Assembly: GCA_012932865.1 (NCBI GenBank)
Contig: SAXG01000027.1
Span: forward strand, 248,001-312,000
Length of the DNA: 64,000 bases
Source: Amylostereum areolatum
Lineage: Eukaryota > Basidiomycota > Agaricomycetes > Russulales > Stereaceae
Direction of reading: 5' to 3'
Position numbers and translations under genes: made by a program. The notes beneath the pieces were generated by a model. That model worked only from the letters and a program-made list of their open reading frames with translations. It was not told where the DNA came from and did no database searches. Numbering within the stretch: the stretch's first letter is position 1; each line of letters begins with the position of its first letter. Below are positions 1-11,531 of this stretch, piece after piece.

Positions 1-2236
1 CGACCGCTCCAGGAGTGGCCCCGACGGCGGCACCAGGCGGGCTGAAGGCGGGGCGCATCCCCGCCGGGGGCGGTTGGTACCCGAACGGCTGGGCCGCGTC
101 GAGGCCTTGGTAGTGCAGAGGCGGGAGCATGACCGGTGCGGGTTGCGTCGGGTACAGCGAGGCGGGTTGGGGTCCGGAGGACACCGTCGCGGCGGAGTAG
201 CTCGGTTCGGAGGGCGCGCCGATGGGTTTGGCGGGGATGGGCAGCGCGGCGGGGGTCATCGGTGGTGGTACAGCCGCGGGGCCGATCCCTGGACCGATCG
301 CGTTCGCCTCTTGTCTGGCAAAGGGGAGGACCCGAGGGGGTTAGTGAGTGGATGAAGGGGGAGGGGGACGACAGCACGTACGGCCCGAGACCCTTGGCGC
401 GGTGGATGGCCGCGATCTGCTCGTCGAAGTTGACGTTGGTCGAGTACTTGTCGAGCGTGCCGGCCTTGGACGCGGTGTGTCCGTCCCACACGCCCTTCTC
501 GCGCTCCTTCCGGCGCTCGCGCTCGGCCTCTTCCTCGATCTTGCGCCGCTCCTCGTCCGCCTCGGCGCCGAAGATGTCCACGCGCGTGCGCGCGAGGTTT
601 TTGAGCGAGGACACGACGTTCGCGCCGCGTTGGAGTTCGGAGGCCTGCGCTTTGCGCGCCTCGAGCGCGTCGCGCTGGGATTTCCATTTGGGGTCGAGCA
701 GCTCGATGCGCATGTGCTCCTGCAGCTCGTTGACCGCGATTTGCTGCCCGCAGATGCTGCACGTCGTCATCGCCACCTTGCCCTTTGCGCCAACTGGGAA
801 CAGAGAATTTGGACGTCAGCAAGGGTATGTGGAGAGGTATGCGGTCCCACGTACGTTTTGGCACATAATCCGTTCTGATTTTCATGGACCCTCCCGACTC
901 CATCGAGTTGGCCTGGAATGGCGCGCGCTCGCTCGAGCTCCCGTCTCCTCTCCTCATCGTCCTTCCTCTTCCGCTCACTCGCGACATCCTCTTCCCCGTC
1001 GCTCTCCTCCATCGCGTCCTCATCAGCCGTCCGCCGTACCCACGTTCCCGACTGCCGCCGCTGCCTCGGCCTCCGCAGCGGCCTGACGTGCTCTGTGAGC
1101 TTCCACGTCTTCCGCCGTCGTCTCCATGATCATAGCGGCCATGCGCTTCTGAGCCAAGGTCATGCTTTCGACTTCTTGAACGCTCATGGGTGGGGGCAGT
1201 TCCGAAGCCGCGTCGGCAGCCGTGAACTCAATGGTCTGCACGATGGCATAGTCATGCCAGTCAATCTCGGCGAACGCAACTAGGGAGCAGACGTGTGAGT
1301 CGGTCAGGTGTTTTTTTGGGAGGAAGGCATGGAAGACGCACTTCGTTCGGCTTCCTGGTCATCGTGCCGTTGTTTTTCCCGCTCTCGCTTCTTCTGTTCC
1401 CACTTCGCGTGACTCCGCGCCTTCTCCAACAATCGCCACTTTGCGCCCTCCTGTGTGCGCTCCTTGAGCTGTTCCAAGGTCTTCGCGGTCGGCACGAGCA
1501 CCTTGGAGTACTGCTCCACCAGTTGGTTGAAGTAGCCGAAGAGCGAATGCGTGGGCTTGAGGAAGTCGAATTGATAGTTTCGAGCCTCCTTCTGGGCAAG
1601 AGCGGAGATGAAGGGGCGGCCGCGCTGGGCGGTGAAGAGGGCAGTGAGCTTCATGATGTCCCTAGAAGAAGAGTGCATTGAGTAGCGCGCGACATTGGAT
1701 GGAAGGCCACACACAGATCGACCGCGCTGATATTGGGCAGGTCCAAGATAAAGTCAGCAGGTGGCGGCTCCTTGCCTATGTCTTCCTCCACCTTCTTCGT
1801 TTCAGGTTGTTCTTGGGGCGTGCCCTCTTTTTCGTGCGTCAGTTCATCGTCCAGTTCTCCCCGCGCGAACTTGTCTATCCGGTGCCTGTAGTAAGCATGA
1901 TAAGGGTCCGCGGGGTTGAGGAACGAGAACTTGGGGTCCGAACGCTGGCTCTCGCGAATTCTGTCCTCCAATTGCGGAGGGTTGGCAGAGCGGGCAACGA
2001 AACCGGCAGTGCGGTCGATGATAGCTATTCAGAAAACAACGACCACGTCAAAATCCGTCCGTGTGAACGGAGGGCAGGAGGATCCACGTACATTTGACCT
2101 CGGGAGGAGGTAAGATCAGACCACTCGTAAACCGGAGGGCATGGGAGGCGTCGACGCCATTGGCGTATTCATCCCCGTTGACGGCGTTGCCATTGACGGG
2201 AGGAGGGAGAGGGGAGGCGAATGCGGTCCCGTTCAT
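1..2236 (-). CDS. SF3A1: Splicing factor 3A subunit 1 (SF3A1/Prp21), C-terminus off left edge
   Basis: Subunit of the U2 snRNP SF3a complex, acting in pre-spliceosome assembly in the nucleus. The chosen start at 2236 (MNGTAFAS) leads to PPPEVK. After an intron (about 2025-2091) comes the first SURP module (FSFLNPADPYHAYYRHR), and after another the second SURP (YQFDFLKPTHSLFGYF). Then come the conserved EIDWHDY region, an acidic/KR-rich stretch, MKIRTDYVPK, and the CSICGQQI...HMRIELLDP block, followed by WDGH and IHRAKGLGP. The last exon, running off the edge, is proline-rich as expected before the C-terminal ubiquitin-like domain, which is outside the window. All these blocks align with human SF3A1. 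Two places, near 1025 and 917, need one extra base skipped to keep the frame (see findings). It is transcribed away from MRPL31 with 117 bases between starts. Confidence 0.93.
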
Positions 2237-2353
2237 GCTCGTCGTCGTCACGGTCGAGGTCAAAGGTCGTTTCCGGAGCGTGCGAACATCTCGCACCTCG
2301 CGTTTCGCGACACCGACTCGGACACGTGCAATCCCTTTTCTCCGCAAACGACC

Positions 2354-2832
2354 ATGTTCGGCGCGTTCAGGCCTACGGCGGCGGTCAATGTCGGTCTGCT
2401 ATGGTATGTTGTGCTTTCTTCCTCTTGTTTTCTTTTGGGGCTGACAGTCGATAACAGGAAAACGCCGTGGAGACTGTCTCGGACACGCAAGGCGAACGTT
2501 CGGGACCGCCTGAAGAAGGTGGACGCTGTCATCGAAGCTGTGAGGGCCAGTGGGGTAGAGTGCGGTGCTTTGGTACGTGACCATCTCTCTCGTCGCTTCC
2601 GTCTTCTCTGGGCTTACCTGTGACCCTAGGTGAAGGCTTTGGAACTTCCGAAAGAGCACGAGATGGCGCCGAAGGACAAGTACACTGTCTTTTCGCCCCA
2701 TGACCGCAATTACCGCAAGGGTATCCACAAAGTGCCCAAATTTACTAGAGTACGTACATACCTCCTTGTCCTTCTTGGCGTGTTCTTACTGTCGTGCAGA
2801 TCACACATCGTACCAACCCCAAGGGTTTCTAG
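2354..2832 (+). CDS. MRPL31: Mitochondrial large-subunit ribosomal protein MRPL31 (mL60)
   Basis: Structural protein of the fungal mitochondrial large ribosomal subunit. Four exons (2354-2403, 2458-2572, 2630-2749, 2800-2832) with GT-AG introns of 50-57 bases give 105 residues. The N-terminal MFGAFRPTAA, then LLWKTPWRLS, KDKYTVF and YRKGIHKVPKFTR match yeast Mrpl31 closely and in order. The protein is basic and shorter than yeast Mrpl31 because a central loop is missing. The start is fixed by the conserved MFG terminus. It is divergent from SF3A1. Confidence 0.93.
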
Positions 2833-3162
2833 ACATCTGCTATATTATTATATGTTTTCGCCACCATCCCCGTTTCCATGCAAGACATCCTCTTCCCGGG
2901 GTCCCTATTCACATATCTTCTATCTGGTGAGTGCTCAAAAAGGTTGGATAGGATATGACTGGACGACCCCGGAAGAGTCCATTGCAATTCTACCACACTC
3001 GCACCAACGCCGACGGTCCACAAGAGAGCCAATGCGAGAAAGTGGATTCTTTATTACAATTCACAATGTTCTATGGCAGCCAATGCCAAGGTTTACAATT
3101 CGCAATAGCGAGGGGGGAATACGATGACGGTGAGCAATCCAATCTGATCTCCCAAACATCCT
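2833..3162. other. Intergenic, no gene seen
   Basis: A 330-base stretch between the MRPL31 stop and the convergent end of the small unknown gene. It has a T-rich 3' flank and no recognisable coding sequence or motif. Confidence 0.5.
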
Positions 3163-3584
3163 TTACTCCAGCAGAGAGGTCTCGACGTCGTGGCGTACGG
3201 GCTTTCCTCCTGCATTATCCAACACACCCGTTCCCTCAGTCGCCTCTCTCTGGTCGGGCACACCCCCAATCTCGGCGTCGTCGAGTGCACCGAGGCGACC
3301 GCCAGTGTGTTTCTTCGTCTCCGCGCGGTAGTCGCGTGACCGTTTTTCTTCGTTCAACGCGTCTTCAGCGGCCTCGTCTCGCCGGATGGCATCTGCAGCT
3401 TGCTCCAGCGAAGCGGTGCCGAGGTTCTCCGCAAACGGATGAGAAGATGGACGAGAAGGTGTGGAAGGCGACATACGTTTGGTGGGTTCCGCATGTACTC
3501 CTCGTTGATGTTATGCGACGTCACGGGGGGACGGCCGACGGTTTGGGTCTGTTTCTTGAAGTACGCGTCGGTGGTGTGTGACAT
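3163..3584 (-). CDS. Small hydrophilic protein of unknown function
   Basis: I do not recognise this protein. A two-exon model starts at 3584 (MSHTTDAYFKK) and has one short intron with donor gtatgt at 3476; the acceptor is uncertain, best at about 3427, and would end in GAG. It gives about 123 residues: a polar N-terminus, then an alanine/glutamate/arginine-rich segment (EQAADAIRRDEAAEDALNEE) likely to be helical, then a glycine- and acid-rich tail ending SLLE. No signal peptide, membrane segment or cysteines are visible. The frame stays open in both exons with compatible phase, which supports a real gene, but the splice acceptor is weak. Confidence 0.5.
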
Positions 3585-4622
3585 GGCTGGTGAATTAGTA
3601 CGGCTGGGATGAGGATAGGGGAGGGGACACCGCACAGTGACTTATACCTGCGTGTGGTGTTGGGCAGGGGTTTCATTTCGTCGTCACCGACGTCACATCC
3701 GTCTTCGGATGACATCAACTCACCACGGTCTCCAGTCTCCAAACCGGAAGGTTGCCGAAGGAGTCCAAGCCCTCCACCATCTATCATTAGCCGCTCCTAA
3801 GTGTATTGTATCGTGGCGTAAAGTTTACTGTACCGGTGCTGTCCTATCTGTCCTATATTACATGACCACCAAACCATTCCATGTAGACTTACAGTAATCC
3901 TTTCTTTCTCTCAGGAATCTCTCCAAACTCCCCCTCGCACGCGTCTATGCCAACTGTACAGGACGACATAACAATGCTCCGAAATCCGGATCCTCGTGTG
4001 TTACGTAACGAACGAGGCTGCTGCCAAACACGAATAAATAAGCAGCTCCTCCCGAGTCGGCCGACTTAGCGGGTTCTGAGTCTGACGCTTGCCTGAGTCA
4101 GTGCTGATCGAGTCGCACTTGCCATTTCTCATCGAAGTTCAGGGGACCTACTGTATCCCCTGAGTAATTACAGTATCGGTGCGTAAATATACCGTCTCCG
4201 TCTCATTGTCCACCGGAAGTCTGACCGTTTTGAATGGTTTTCAGGCTAGACCTCTTCCTCCGTGTACTATTGTCTACCCACTGTAGACGCTGAATCCGTT
4301 TATGATGCATTCAGAAATAATCCTCTCCCTCGTCACCAAGCACAAGCGCATTCGGATGCAGGCTGGAGTCGTACATAGCGCCAGGGCTGGGGTATGGACC
4401 ACATTCGTCGTGTCATCTCCCTGAAGACGGCCAAACTTATCCGTTGGTGGAGCATTTTATTATCACAGGTGGGCGCGTATCGCGCGTCGATCATCCAATG
4501 ACCTGCACGGCGTCTAGCAAGCGTCTACCGTCGCGTTTGCTGTATATAAGACGTCGTCTGGTGTCGCCACGCACGCCAGCCCCCGAGGAGTCCAGTCATC
4601 TTACCGAAACTCCTTCTCTTCC
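3585..4622. other. Intergenic region upstream of P450-A
   Basis: About 1 kb with no supported gene. The right end holds the TATA box of the P450. The rest has short ORFs only and no motif I can name. Confidence 0.5.
4543..4550 (+). promoter_or_regulatory. TATA box of P450-A
   Basis: TATATAAG lies 73 bases before the P450-A start codon, a typical distance for a core promoter with a short leader. The paralogous P450-B has a similar element at a similar distance. Confidence 0.6.
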
Positions 4623-6986
4623 ATGATTGCCTCTCTCGTGCAAGCTCTCCTCGCTGTGAGTGTTGTCACCATTGCCCGCTGGTTCTGGTCTCGTCTGTCG
4701 AGATCACGGTCTCTGGGGAACATTCCTGGCCCCAACTCTTCTTCTCTTATCGCTGGTACGCTGTGATCACTGATTATGGCTGCTGTTGCTTACTCGATTC
4801 TCCAGGTAACATGGTGGATATGTATAGTCCGTCGTCTACGCCTTGGCACGAGCAGCTCGCCATGACGTACGGAAGAGTCGTCAGACTCAATGGACTGTTA
4901 GGGGTCAGTAGCGGCATCGACCTAACTTTTTTGAGGTGTCTGCTTACGGTCGGGGTAAAGGACTCGCAACTTCTCCTCGCTGATCCCAAGGCGCTCACGC
5001 ACGTCCTTCTCAAACATCAAGACATCTTCGAGGAGTCCTACTTTATTCTCGAGTGAGTTTCAGGTACTGAGTACCTCCAAGCTAAACGATGATACTCGCC
5101 CACAGCTTGAATACCTTGATATTCGGCCCCGGCCTCCTGTCAACGTTCGGTCGGTGCCATATCTCACATTACCTTCTTGGAATCTGATCTCCTTGTCTTC
5201 GACGTAGGCGACCATCACCGAAGGCAACGCAAACTGCTCAACCCTGTGTTCTCTACAAACCACATGCGACGTATCATACCTATCTTCCACTCCGTTACAA
5301 TGCAGGTAAGTTGTGCATATTACTGATGTGAAGATAAAAGCATCTAAGTGTCTTGTGTAGTTGCAGGACATCATGCGCAATACGCTCGCTGATGGTCCCC
5401 AAGAAATAGATATGCTGGACTGGTTGGGACGACTCGCCCTCGAGCTAATCGCGCAGGCAGGATTGGGCCACTCCTTTCACACACTTGATGGCAATATCAA
5501 CGAGCACGACCGTGCATACAGCCGCGCCCTCAAGGAATACATGTACGAAGCTCGCGCTGTGCCCCGATATTTGGGTCGTTGATGTATTCCCTCCAGCCCT
5601 ACAGTTTCCAAATTATTTCAATTTGCGGCATTCCTGCCAATGTCCCTTTCCAGAGCCGCACCCTCCGCGCTCCGTCATTTTCTGGCTCAAGCCATTCCTT
5701 GGCGTGCTTTACATGAAACAATGCACATCGCGGAGACCATGCATCTGGGGTCTAGGCGTGTGTGGGAGCACAAGAAGGCCCTATTCGCACAGGGCGGCGA
5801 TGCATTGGCGTCTCAGGTGGGAGAAGGTAGAGATTTGATCAGTGTGTTGCGTAGGTCCAATCTGGCGTATATTCCTCGCGTGTGTGGCTCATCTGCCTTT
5901 CCAGTCAAAGAGAATGCTATCGCGGCGAAAGAAGATCGCCTGGCTGACGATGAACTTTTGGCTCAGCTAAGGTCTGTATCCCTGTCACCATAACGCTTTG
6001 GTACCGAGCTGACAAGCGAGGATGCCCAGCACATTCCTCTTTGCTGGGACGGATACGACTTCCAACGCTTTGGCGCGCATTCTCCACGTTCTGGCGTTGC
6101 ACCCAGACGTGCAGGAAAGGCTTCGGGATGAGCTTGTCGGGGCCGGGACCAAGCAAGGCCAGCTGGGCTATGATGAACTAGTTGCCCTTCCGTATCTGGA
6201 CGCCGTTTGCAGGGAGACTCTCCGACTGTGCGTCAATAGATTATATCGCCGGCATGCACATCTTACTAACGCCGAGTCAAGATATGCACCTGCAAACCTC
6301 ATGTCCCGCACGTAAGCGACCACTCGTTATTCTCTTTCTCAAACTCACAGGGTACCCGGTTCAGAGCCCGCGAGGGAGTAATCTTGCCTTTAGACAAGCC
6401 AATCAAGGGCAATGACGGGCGGGAAATGCATGAACTTTTTGTTCCAAAGGACACAGAAGTAGTCGTTAACATAATAGGAATCAACCGTGATCCTATCATC
6501 TGGGGGCCCGACGCGCACCAGTGGAAGCCAGAACGTTGGCTCTCGCCGTTGCCAGATAGCGTTTTGGAAGCTCGGGTCCCAGGAGTGTACGGAAACATGT
6601 GTGTACCGTGCGATTTGACACAGCCAATAATTCTGATTTATGCTCGTCATCTCTGTCCAGGTTGACCTTCCTAGGAGGCGGAAGAGCATGCATGTGAGTC
6701 TGAGCTCTTCACTATGATATTAGGAACTCAACATCGCGTCCGTACTGCGTAGTGGGTTCAAGTTCTCCCAGCTCGAGATAAGTAAGTGCTCCAGTATAAT
6801 GGTTACATTGGTGGACATCTTCTCATCGTGCCTCCAGAGGTAGTGTTGTCCCAGCTCATCCCTGTGGTTCGCTTCGAGCTTTCGGATAAGGAAATCGACT
6901 GGAGGTTTGGTGCGATCATGACGCCCTCAGTCAAGGGCGACCCAGAGGCTCATCCCAAACTCCCTATGAAAGTATCCCTTGTTTGA
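4623..6986 (+). CDS. Cytochrome P450 monooxygenase (copy A), 14 exons
   Basis: Membrane-anchored heme monooxygenase of basidiomycete type; the substrate cannot be told from sequence. Fourteen exons with consistent phases sum to 1,641 bases (546 residues). Landmarks in order: N-terminal hydrophobic anchor, proline hinge NIPGPNSS, C-helix HHRRQRKLLNPVFS, I-helix AGTDTTSNAL, K-helix RETLRLY (the ExxR), PERW, and heme loop FLGGGRACIG with its cysteine split across the 6693/6753 splice. The protein ends KVSLV. An apparent stop at 5581-5583 lies inside an intron (5543-5596), so the gene is not broken. P450-B at 59.9-62.2 kb on the other strand is a clear paralogue with nearly the same intron positions. 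Copy A has an extra intron (5972-6029) just before STFLFAGTDTT that copy B lacks. Confidence 0.93.
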
Positions 6987-7635
6987 ATAATGAAATGCCG
7001 CCACGCTTTGTTGTACGCTGTAGCATATAATCCGAGGCATTCAACATACGTTCTAAGAATGTCCGCTGTACCACACACGCAGCAGTTAGACCGAAAACGC
7101 GGCTTTCGTCTATCTGTAACAGAAGTACTGTTTCCGTCATCTCGCTCTCGAGTTCAGTCTTGCCTGGCGGCGAGACGAGTCGATGGAGAAATGCGAAGTC
7201 GGCTTCGGGATGGCGGCCCGCGAACCCGGAAGCCGTGAGAACAGGCTTGTCGCGTCGTTCCGTTACCATCGAAAACCGACCAACCCATCCGCCAAATCCT
7301 CAAGACAGCCGAGTGAGTGACTTTTCCCTGTTCTAGATCGCTGGGCGTGCTCGGGAGGGGTATATGAACATGCTGCGCTGGTGTTCAAGCGACGTCTTAG
7401 GGGGAGATGTGGTGGATGCGGTTTTAGGGGATCGGATGACAGGGACACAGGCGCAGGATTAGGATGCATCAGGCTTGCTCGGTGTCGACGATGGATTTAT
7501 CTTGAACTCGGATGGGCTGCTGGGAATGCGGTCTGCAGCCTATATCTTGGACGCCTCCAGGCTTGCACAAATCTCGACACTAACCGAATGCGCCTTCCAC
7601 ACTGCCTGTGCTAACAACTGTGTCTCTACCCAGAA
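6987..7635. other. Intergenic / RPL15 promoter and leader
   Basis: A 649-base gap between P450-A and RPL15. The last bases (ctctacccag before the ATG) look like a splice acceptor, so a leader intron ending just before the start codon is possible. I see nothing else. Confidence 0.4.
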
Positions 7636-8450
7636 ATGACGGCCTACAAGTACATCGGCGAGCTCTACAAGAAGAAGCAGTCCGATGTTCTCCGCTTCTT
7701 GCTCCGTGTTCGGTGCGTAGTGTAATGTGCTATGTATGAGGTTTCGCTCACACGTTTTCTCCCAGCTGCTGGGAGTACCGTCAACTCAACGTTGTCCACC
7801 GTGCCTCCCGCCCTTCCCGCCCCGATAAGGCTCGCCGATTGGGCTACAAGGCCAAGCAGGGCTATGTCATCTACCGCGTTCGTGTGCGCAGGGGTAACCG
7901 CAAGAAGCACGTCCCCAAGGGTGAGCTTTTCTCATATCTTTCTACCTCATTTCTCTCATACCACGTCGCCTAGGTGCCACTTACGGAAAGCCCGTTCGTC
8001 AGGGTGTGAACCACCTCAAGTTCCAGCGGGGCCTGAGGAGCACGGCTGAGGAGCGTGTCGGCAAACGCTGCGGCAACTTGCGTGTTCTCAATTCGTACTG
8101 GATTAACCAGGACGGTGTGTACAAGTACTACGAGGTTATCCTCGTCGACCCCAACCACAAAGCGGTATGTAGTTCAACCCGGGCATCACGGCCTGTTACT
8201 TATCTATCGCGTAGATTCGCCGGGACCCCAAAATCAGCTGGATTGCGAACCCAGTACACAAGCGTCGCGAGGCTCGCGGTCTTACGAGCATCGGCAAGCA
8301 AGTGCGTATCTGTGATTTTCGTTGGGAGAGCCAACTTGTTGACGCCTTTGGCAGAACCGTGGTATTGGCAAGGGCCATCGCTACAACCACACTCCCCGCG
8401 TGGCGACCTGGAAGAAGCACAACACCCTCAGCCTCCGCCGCTACCGGTGA
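7636..8450 (+). CDS. RPL15: 60S ribosomal protein L15 (eL15)
   Basis: Component of the cytosolic large ribosomal subunit. Five exons (7636-7712, 7766-7920, 7974-8164, 8215-8301, 8355-8450) give 201 residues, close to the usual 204. The protein reads [18 protein letters not shown], then [47 protein letters not shown], and ends NTLSLRRYR, matching the family from end to end. Position 2 is Thr where most orthologues have Gly. All introns are GT-AG and about 50 bases. Confidence 0.97.
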
Positions 8451-8780
8451 TCGTATTGTACTTTGCACTCTGTATTCCTCTTTCTGCTACTCCCATGCCA
8501 CGATCATGTTCATTATGGATTATGTCCATGCTGCAAAACTTTGCTTGACGCACACCGGGATGATGAATTGAGTTGGCGGCAAATGTCTGATGTCACTGCC
8601 TCAAACTTGGCGTTTTCGCGACATTTTTTCCGAGTGATCCTTGAATGATTCGATCATTACTGTATCACATTATGCAAAGAGCGGTATGTATTAACGGTAC
8701 TACTGTGGCGTCGGTACAGTGTGTGTTCGCGTGAGACGTAGTGCTCATGCCAACTCACGCATTTATGCACGATACTTTTA
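8451..8780. other. Convergent intergenic region RPL15/CMS1
   Basis: 330 bases between two convergent stop codons, presumably both 3' untranslated regions. No gene seen. Confidence 0.5.
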
Positions 8781-9926
8781 CTAGAACAGCACGACTTGAA
8801 TCTTCCCTGCTTTGATGGCAGAGAGAACCAAAGGTGCGGCGAGGACGGTCCTGAAAACCTCATTGCGCGTCTCCGGGATGTCGAGGAGGGTCCGTTTCTT
8901 GGCGTCTCGATAGCTCACGTCAAGCATGATGTGCGTGAGCGCGGACACGGCCAAAGCGTCTGTCACTCGTGAGCATTGACGAGCCACCTGTCGAAGCAGA
9001 CAATCTCACCGGTGTCACAGAGGAGCTTGCCGATCCTGCCCGGGGTGCCGACGGCGGACCCTACCTTGGTGCGCTTGAGGTACGTGACGTGCTCGTCGAG
9101 TTTGAAGTGCTTTGCGAAAAGTTTGGCGACGTCGGCGCCCTTTTCACCCCGCAACGTCTTGCTCTTGAGCATTCGCGTCACGTCCGCCACGCGCAAAGCC
9201 GCCCCAGTGATGAAAAGCAAAGTCGGTGCTCCAGGCGATTTGGTTCTCTGCGATAAACGGGTGTGGAGCGCGGGAACCGCTGTGGACGGGGAAGGTTGAG
9301 TGCTTGAGTGCGTGTATGCGCAGGTGAGAGAGGGATGACAGACCTTGGACTATGAAATCCACCAATTGGTCCAAGTTCCTCGATCCCGTCCATGAGGTCG
9401 TGTCCGCGATGGAACTCTCTGCCTGGCGGTCAATTTCAGAAGGTCTCCTGTGGAGGAGGGACGGAAAAGCACACCTGGGATCTGTCTGTCCTGGAGCTCG
9501 ATGGCGGACAACTTCGCGAAGGTCTTGGCCTGGGCAGAAGACAGGTACTGGGATATTTCGCTCGGAGGTTTCGAAGCGATGGACTCGGGCTCCTCGGGCT
9601 CGGTTGCCTCGGTCAATTTTCGTTTCTGAGAGAGAAAAAAACATCACGACGGTTCAGGATGAGAGGGAGGAAGGACAGCAAAGGGTAGACGCACTTTGGC
9701 TTTGCGCTCTTTCTCTTTTTCTCGTCGTTTGCGTTTTTTATCCTGGAGGGTTTTGGAGGGACTGTGCGTCGGCGTCGTCTTCGAGTTCGTCTGCACTGAG
9801 TAAGTGCGTGATATCGTCGGGGTCGGGATCGCCGAGAGGGTCCGCGGCGTCTTCGCCCTCGGAGAGAGCGACGGTGTCGTCCGGCACGAAGTCGTCTTCG
9901 AGGTCGTCCCCGCGATGAGAGGCCAT
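8781..9926 (-). CDS. CMS1: Cms1-family ribosome small-subunit biogenesis protein
   Basis: Nuclear/nucleolar factor of the Cms1 family, linked to small-subunit pre-ribosomes. The start at 9926 leads into an acidic N-terminus (DDLEDDFVPDD), then a KR-rich segment (DKKRKRREKEKERKAK), LSAIELQDRQIPESSIAD, and the family core LFITGAALRVADVTR, KLFAKHFKLDEHV, VGTPGRIGKLL, LDIPETRNEVF, ending IQVVLF. The last block closely matches the human C-terminus. The splice that restores IPESSIAD skips an apparent 25-base gap. The intron before the core (acceptor near atcgcag) is less certain. Between the acidic and basic segments, near 9761, the frame needs one base skipped; removing a coding-strand T gives AQPSKTLQDKK. 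It is divergent from the ERI1-type gene. Confidence 0.86.
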
Positions 9927-10336
9927 TTTGCGCCCGCGCAAGAGAGAGAGAGAGAGGAAAGAAGGGAGGAAAGGCACTGGGGAGGGTTCACGTGATGCAC
10001 AGCCACGGAATACAAGGTGTGATATGGACTCGAGTCTGGTCCAGGATCAGAAAGAGAAGTGGCGTCGGGGAAAGGCAATTGTGGTCTCAGATCGACTCAG
10101 TCGGCTTGCACAGCGCCTCCTTCCTTCGTTCTCCTCTCCCCAGGCAGGGGCTGGCTCATGCTCTTCCTCCCCGACCGCTTTCTTCCATCTCTCCCTTTTC
10201 CCTCAACTTCCAGCCTTTGTCCTCGCTTTCCTCCTAATCCTCTTCCTCGTCTGCACTGCTCAATGGTCTAGCCTTCTCCTCCGTCCGAAACATCCCACAT
10301 CGCCCAAAGCCCCGTTCTTCCCCCCCTCCTTCCAAC
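9927..10336. other. Divergent promoter region CMS1/ERI1
   Basis: 410 bases between two divergent start codons. The part next to the exonuclease gene is very pyrimidine-rich (from about 10120), as is common upstream of fungal start sites. Confidence 0.5.
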
Positions 10337-11531
10337 ATGTCTTCCGCCGCAGTCTTGAACCAGCCCCTTCCTTCGTTCTTCGCCCGTCCACAGACATCAC
10401 GTCGCTCTCTACCTCCTCAACTCGCCCCGCTCAAAGAGGATCGTGACAGGGTCCTCGAATCTCCCGAGTTTGTCGCCGCCCAGGCCAAGCAGCCTTTCGA
10501 TGCCTTCCTTGTTCTTGACGTCGAAGCTACTTGCATGCAGGGTACTGATTTCCAATGGCCAAACGAAATCATCGTGCGTGTCCCTCCCTTCCCGTGATAA
10601 GACCCTCTTTCGAACCCTCGCCGTGCAGGAATGGCCCGTTTCCCTTCTCAAGTGGACCGATAAGGGCCGTAACGGGTACGCCAGTAGCCTTCAGCCCGTA
10701 GAAGAGTTCAGGAGCTTTGTCCGCCCAACTTGGCGCCCAACACTGTCGCAGTTTTGCACAGATCTGACCGGTATCACGCAAGTCAGTATCTCCTCATGTC
10801 GTCATCTTCACTTCTCCCAACCCAACCCCCTTTCTTTCTCCTTCGCGTGCTTAGGAACAAGTCGACGCCGCGCCGACCTTCCCGCAGGTCCTTAGCTCCT
10901 TCTCCCACTTCCTGGCCAAGAACGGCCTTATCCACCCCCAGACGGGTCGACGTCTCGTGAGGTTTTGTTGGTGCACGGACGGCCCTTTTGATATCCGAGA
11001 TTTCGTCGTCAAACAATGTTTTATCTCCAACGTTCGTGTGCACTCCATCGGTTTTCCACCACGCCCATGTGAATTTAAACACAACTTCAGATTCGAATGC
11101 CATATTGGTTGGAGGGAGACGTCATGGACGTACGTACGATGGTCGCTGAGTGGTCCAGGCCGAAACGGGTTTGTTTCATCGTCCCCCCCCCCACCAATAA
11201 CATCGCTCACGAACCTGCTCCTCTCAGATCCCCCTCACTCGTCGAATGTCACCGAATATTCCCATGCAACTCCGTTCCCTCGGGCTCGCTCCCTTCGAGG
11301 GGCGTCAACACTAGCGGCATCGATGTGCGTATCTATCCCTCGCCCCTTTCAGTTATCGCACCTCACACGAATGGCTCGCAGGACACGCGCAATATCGCGC
11401 GCATCGTTACAGAGCTCGCACGCCGTGGTGTACGCCTCTACCCCAACACTACTATCCACCCCAATCGTCGATGGTATTGGATGGGGAAGAAGGGTCAGAT
11501 ATTGGAAGAGTTTTTCCCTCCACTATCATGA
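10337..11531 (+). CDS. ERI1: ERI1-like 3'-5' exoribonuclease (DEDDh)
   Basis: Likely 3'-5' exonuclease of the Eri1/Snipper group, which trims small RNAs, histone mRNA ends or 5.8S rRNA in other eukaryotes. The start at 10337 gives MSSAAVLNQPLPSFFARP. ExoI is in FLVLDVEATC (Asp and Glu of the DEDDh set). Then come NEIIEWPVSLL, DLTGITQ, ExoII-like FCWCTDGPFDIRDFV, and ExoIII RQHSGIDDTRNIARIV (His and Asp). The protein ends ILEEFFPPLS. Introns begin at 10574, 10782 and in four later places. In frame, the conserved RQH is followed by TAG at 11312-11314; skipping the T restores SGIDD. Apart from this the gene looks intact. Confidence 0.87.

Noticed and set aside
136..1086. 316-residue plus-strand ORF at the left end
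   Set aside because: It is the antisense shadow of the SF3A1 exons, serine/arginine-rich as expected for reverse GC-rich coding DNA.
5543..5596. Premature stop in P450-A after YEARAVPRYLGR
   Set aside because: The stop lies in a 54-base GT-AG intron; splicing gives KEYIPTVSKLF, matching copy B. The gene is intact.
9430..9500. A 25-base intron in CMS1
   Set aside because: Too short for a spliceosomal intron. A longer one using the same donor and a later CAG restores IPESSIAD, so the short version is unnecessary.
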